From positions 62,001 through 126,000 of the forward strand of contig NZ_CALGRE010000015.1 in NCBI RefSeq assembly GCF_937958975.1: DNA of 64,000 bases. Reading direction: 5' to 3'. Shown here piece after piece: positions 60,903 to 64,000 of this stretch. The notes under the pieces are model-generated. The model did no database searches, was not told the origin of the DNA, and saw only the letters and a list, made by a program, of their open reading frames with translations. The DNA is from an uncultured Eubacterium sp. (GTDB taxonomy: Bacteria; Bacillota; Clostridia; Lachnospirales; Lachnospiraceae). Numbering within the stretch: position 1 is the stretch's first letter; each line of letters starts with the position of its first letter. Position numbers and translations under genes: made by a program.

Positions 60903-61166
60903 TTATGCAATTGTGTTAACTAATTTTGTTAATCTTGAAACTTTTCTTGCAACATTGTTCTTGTGGTAAATACCCTTTGAACCAGCCATTTCGATAAGCT
61001 TTGTAGCTGTAATTAATGCATCGTTTGCAGCAGCTTTATCCTTTGCTGCAACAGCTGCTTCAACTTTCTTTACAGCAGTCTTTACAGCTGACTTTGCTGA
61101 TTTGTTTCTTTCGTACTTTGTCTGATTAACTAAAATTCTTTTTTTTGCTGACTTAATATTAGCCAT
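60903..61166 (-). CDS. rpsT: 30S ribosomal protein S20
   Basis: An 87-residue basic protein of normal S20 length; it begins ANIKSAKKRILVN and includes the ERNKSAKSAVKTAVK helix that binds 16S rRNA. A GCGGAGGTATTT site precedes the ATG. It is transcribed alone from a strong promoter with a structured leader of about 105 nt and ends at the shared terminator. Confidence 0.98.
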   Translation of the reverse strand: MANIKSAKKRILVNQTKYERNKSAKSAVKTAVKKVEAAVAAKDKAAANDALITATKLIEMAGSKGIYHKNNVARKVSRLTKLVNTIA

Positions 61167-61275
61167 TTTAAATACCTCCGCTAAATTACGTTTGAGATTT
61201 CCGTTGAGAGAGATTGGAAATCTTGTTTATTATCTGCGCCACTGGAAATGCGGACGTCAGACGCAGACATCAATG
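61167..61275 (-). promoter_or_regulatory. Structured 5' leader of rpsT
   Basis: The leader of about 105 nt can form a hairpin close to the ribosome binding site (AGATTTCC at 61195-61202 with GGAAATCT at 61216-61223) and a more distal stem closed by TCTGCG (61233-61238) and CGCAGA (61262-61267). S20 controls its own translation in E. coli; whether this leader does so is inferred. Confidence 0.45.
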
Positions 61276-61278
61276 AAT

Positions 61279-61307
61279 ATTTTAGTAGAAGAAAATAAAG
61301 ATGTCAA
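61279..61307 (-). promoter_or_regulatory. rpsT promoter
   Basis: On the minus strand, perfect TTGACA (61307-61302), a 17-bp spacer and TAAAAT (61284-61279). Confidence 0.75.
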
Positions 61308-61390
61308 TAGCAATTCCTAAAATTTGTATGGATTCCTGGAAACATGTAAATAATAAAAATGAAAAAATATAATTTATGGAGATGTGATAA

Positions 61391-62302
61391 ATGTCATTTT
61401 TGGGGAATAAGAATATTTATACGGATTTAGCTTTAGAAGAAAGAGAACGATTTCAAAGAAATGTTGAAATTGAGGGAGTTCAAATTGACAAAAAATATGA
61501 TAAAAGTTTGGATATGACAACAACAGTAGTCGATATTGTTAATAAAAAAGGTGAGGACGCAATGGGAAAGCCTGAGGGCAGTTATATCACAATGGAGACA
61601 AGATTACTAAAAGATAATGATGAGGATGAGAGAAAAAATATTGCGGGACAGGTGGCACATCATTTGCTTGAGGTCACTAAAAAAGATAAACCGAAAAATG
61701 TTCTGATTGTGGGCTTAGGTAATTCTTCTGCGACACCGGATGCACTGGGACCTAAGACAATAGAAAACATAGAAAGTGGAGAAAATGTTTACTGTATAGC
61801 TCCTGGAGTTTTAGCACAGACAGGAATGGAGACGTATTCTGTGATTAAAGGAATTGTAAATGAAATTAATCCTGATTTGGTGATAGCAATTGATTCACTT
61901 GCAGCGAGAAATGTTCGAAGGATAACAACGACAATTCAGTTGACAGATACCGGAATAACACCGGGGTCGGGGATTGGAAATCATAGAAAAGGATTAAATG
62001 AAGAGGCGCTCGGAAGAAAAGTGATAGCAATAGGCGTACCTATGGTTGTCAGCGGTGCAACGATTGTCAATGATACAATGGAAAATCTATTAAAAATACT
62101 TTCTTCTGTGAAAAATAATTCTATGGCAAATATATTTCAAGGATATACTGAGCAGGAAAAGTATCAGCTTTTTGAAGAATTGTTATCGGAAGAAACAGAG
62201 CAAATGTTTGTAACGCCAAAGGATGTGGATGAAATTGTGGAGAATCTGAGTAAAACAATTGGAGCATCTTTAAATGAATATTGTAAATTAGCATTAGGGT
62301 AA
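61391..62302 (+). CDS. gpr: Germination protease (GPR)
   Basis: A 303-residue spore endopeptidase that degrades small acid-soluble proteins during germination. The N-terminal ENLA-like processing segment, NVLIVGLGNSSATPDALGPKT (about 99-119), DSLAARNVRRITTTIQLTDTGITPGSGIGNHRKGL and IGVPMVV are family hallmarks. It shows that the organism forms endospores. A GGAGATGT site precedes the ATG. The stop overlaps the first in-frame ATG of the spoIIP reading frame. Its expected forespore sigma-G promoter could not be identified with confidence. Confidence 0.95.
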   Translation: MSFLGNKNIYTDLALEERERFQRNVEIEGVQIDKKYDKSLDMTTTVVDIVNKKGEDAMGKPEGSYITMETRLLKDNDEDERKNIAGQVAHHLLEVTKKDKPKNVLIVGLGNSSATPDALGPKTIENIESGENVYCIAPGVLAQTGMETYSVIKGIVNEINPDLVIAIDSLAARNVRRITTTIQLTDTGITPGSGIGNHRKGLNEEALGRKVIAIGVPMVVSGATIVNDTMENLLKILSSVKNNSMANIFQGYTEQEKYQLFEELLSEETEQMFVTPKDVDEIVENLSKTIGASLNEYCKLALG

Positions 62303-62364
62303 TGTTCTATAAACTGCACAGGACACATATACTATATCAGTGGGACAAAGTTAGGGGGGACACT

Positions 62365-63651
62365 GTGCAGAGAGGAATAAGCAGACATATGAACAGCCAT
62401 AGAATAAAAATTCCGGAAACGCTTTTTCCATGGCTTGTAAAGGGAGTTATTGTATTTTTGTGCATATATATAGCAACACGCTGTATTAATCTGATTACAG
62501 GAAATGGAGCGAAAGAAGCGGCAAAAGATATTATAAGTAATACTTCCTCTGTAATTGCCAAGGAAATCGTGGAAAATTCAGGTATTATGAATGAATATAT
62601 GTTATATGTTGAAAACCATGGATCTATTTCTGAAGTGGCAAAAAAAGAGCTGTTAAATCAAATTGTTTCGGAGTATATGATGCATAGTGAATATACTTAT
62701 GATACCAGTGACCCCGGATATGCGCAGGTAATTAATCTGATATATGAAAATGCACATTATGCGGAGGATAAAGAAAATGAGACGAAACAGGAGACAGAAA
62801 AGAAGAAGGATGAGAAGAAAAATAAAGCAGTGGCAACAGCAGCAAATGTTATTGTTCCGCAGCCTAAATTGAGCGGTAAATTATATACGGCAAAAAATAT
62901 AGGTTCATTTAAAGATGTAATGGGAAAATTTTATATTGTTACGGAAGCTACAAGTTTGTATTCCACAGATTTACCATTAAAAAATGCTCTGAGCGAAAAC
63001 TTTAAGATAAAGGGAAATAATAAAAAACCGCAAATATTAATTTACCATACACATTCTCAGGAAGAATTTCGTAATAGTAATAGCAATACATCTACTACGA
63101 TTATAGGAGTTGGTGACAGGCTGACAAAAATTTTGGAAGAACAGTTTGGTTATAATGTTATACATGACACAACAAAGTATGACATTGTGGATGGAAAATT
63201 AGACAGAAGTGAGGCATACGACCAGGCAAGGGTTGGAGTAAAAAAAATACTTGAAAAATATCCATCCATAAGTTTGGTTTTGGATATTCATAGAGACGGA
63301 GTCAACGAAAACACAAGACTTGTGACGGAGATAAATGGAAAAAAGACAGCACAGATTATGCTTTTTAATGGAATGTCCAGATTTAAAAATTCTGGAAATA
63401 TTGACTATTTATATAATCCGTTTTTATATGAAAATCTGGCTCTTACATTACAGATGAAGGTAAATGCAGAAGCATATTATCCGGGATTTACCAGAAGAAA
63501 CTATGTAAATGCATATAAATATAATTTGGATTTGTGCAGACAATGTATGTTGATAGAGGTTGGAGCACAGACAAATACATATCAGGAAGCACGAAATGCG
63601 GCAGAGCCATTGGCGATGTTGATTGATATTACTATGGGAAATAAAAAATAA
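62365..63651 (+). CDS. spoIIP: Stage II sporulation protein P
   Basis: A 428-residue membrane-anchored peptidoglycan hydrolase that works with SpoIID and SpoIIM in engulfment. One helix lies at about residues 27-45. The SpoIIP catalytic domain (about 225-420) has ILIYHTHSQEEF with the zinc-site His, LDIHRDGV, MLFNGMSRFKNSGN and CMLIEVGAQTNTYQEA with the catalytic Glu. The GTG at 62365 is preferred because AGGGGGGA lies just upstream; the alternative ATG at 62302 overlaps the gpr stop and adds 21 residues. gpr and spoIIP are adjacent in many spore formers. Confidence 0.93.
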   Translation: MQRGISRHMNSHRIKIPETLFPWLVKGVIVFLCIYIATRCINLITGNGAKEAAKDIISNTSSVIAKEIVENSGIMNEYMLYVENHGSISEVAKKELLNQIVSEYMMHSEYTYDTSDPGYAQVINLIYENAHYAEDKENETKQETEKKKDEKKNKAVATAANVIVPQPKLSGKLYTAKNIGSFKDVMGKFYIVTEATSLYSTDLPLKNALSENFKIKGNNKKPQILIYHTHSQEEFRNSNSNTSTTIIGVGDRLTKILEEQFGYNVIHDTTKYDIVDGKLDRSEAYDQARVGVKKILEKYPSISLVLDIHRDGVNENTRLVTEINGKKTAQIMLFNGMSRFKNSGNIDYLYNPFLYENLALTLQMKVNAEAYYPGFTRRNYVNAYKYNLDLCRQCMLIEVGAQTNTYQEARNAAEPLAMLIDITMGNKK

Positions 63652-63668
63652 AGATGAATCTTTGTAAT

Positions 63669-63697
63669 CGCCGCTATGGTGTGAACCATATGCGGCG
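63669..63697. terminator. Terminator between spoIIP and dut
   Basis: CGCCGCTATGGT (63669-63680) pairs with ACCATA-T-GCGGCG (63685-63697), a 12-bp stem with one bulged T, between convergent genes. Confidence 0.7.
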
Positions 63698-63755
63698 GTT
63701 TACATAAGCTGTCAATCAATCTTATTAAAAATAACAGTCTATTCTTTCGTAGAAA

Positions 63756-64000
63756 TTATTTTCTTCCGGTAGAGCCGAATCCGTCTGCGCCTCTTACTGT
63801 GTCCGAAAGCTCGTCTACTTCATTGAAATTTACTTTTAAAAACGGAGCTACTACAATCTGAGCAATACGTTCCTGTGGTTCTATTGTACGGGTTTGGGGT
63901 GAGTGATTATAAAGGGCAACTGTGATTTCTCCACGGTAATCTGAATCTACCACCCCCACTTTGTTTGCGGGAGCAACTCCCATCTTACAGGATAATCCGC
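63756..64000 (-). CDS. dut: dUTP diphosphatase, C-terminal part
   Basis: The last 81 codons are present and the frame stays open to the window edge, so the start is missing. The trimeric dUTPase motifs visible are GVVDSDYRGEI (motif 3), RIAQIVVAP (motif 4) and RGADGFGSTG (motif 5, the flexible tail that closes the active site). The enzyme turns dUTP into dUMP, keeping uracil out of DNA. Confidence 0.93.
   Translation of the reverse strand, partial: GLSCKMGVAPANKVGVVDSDYRGEITVALYNHSPQTRTIEPQERIAQIVVAPFLKVNFNEVDELSDTVRGADGFGSTGRK

Noticed and set aside
1..64000. tRNA, rRNA or prophage genes
   Set aside because: No cloverleaf-like stretch, rRNA segment or phage structural gene was recognised in the intergenic regions by eye; a covariance search was not possible.

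Overview
The window looks like chromosome of a low-GC, endospore-forming clostridial Firmicute, most likely a gut Lachnospiraceae relative. This is inferred from the AT-rich coding bias, strong GGAGG ribosome binding sites, sporulation genes (gpr, spoIIP, a gerM homologue), a comEA/comEC pair and the folC-E-P-BK layout. Almost all of it is dense ordinary chromosome with 46 protein genes. There is no rRNA, tRNA, prophage or insertion sequence that I can see.

Region by region: 1-3.9 kb holds the end of a folate operon (folC fragment, folE, folP, folB-folK fusion) running into pheA and a cation/proton antiporter. 5.1-6.0 kb holds a DUF3800 gene behind a compact structured RNA leader with a possible pseudoknot. 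6-18.9 kb is mixed housekeeping and secreted functions: an alpha/beta hydrolase, an ABC-F protein, a GlgX-like protein that has lost its catalytic residues, TraX, a four-domain secreted beta-glucanase, luxS, an extended RsmH, trpS and a secreted serine protease. 19-22 kb holds surface or cell-wall proteins around a convergent repeat-rich spacer. 22.4-31.9 kb holds small enzymes, a topoisomerase IV-type pair, a secreted glucosaminidase, a HAD phosphatase and a PrsA-like lipoprotein.

Defence-related content: a Septu-like ATPase/HNH pair (ptuA/ptuB, 32.0-33.9 kb) and a CRISPR array of 29 repeats (40.33-42.19 kb) with no cas genes in the window. Between them are a three-gene cell-envelope glycosylation set (GT2, GtrA and YfhO types) and an oligo-1,6-glucosidase.

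42.8-49.1 kb is arginine biosynthesis: argG faces away from argCJBD across a shared control region in which ARG-box-like palindromes overlap both -35 elements. Next come a Na+/phosphate cotransporter with Pho-box-like repeats and a PhoB/PhoR-type two-component pair. A cluster follows with comEA, a second two-component system, a GerM-like lipoprotein and comEC (which appears to start at ATA), then holA. The window ends with rpsT (opposite strand), gpr, spoIIP and the start-truncated dut.

The items most worth a second look are the DUF3800 RNA-protein unit, the GH13 pseudoenzyme, two spacers in which the 3' end of a gene is present again as an inverted copy, the apparent ATA start of comEC, and the orphan CRISPR array.
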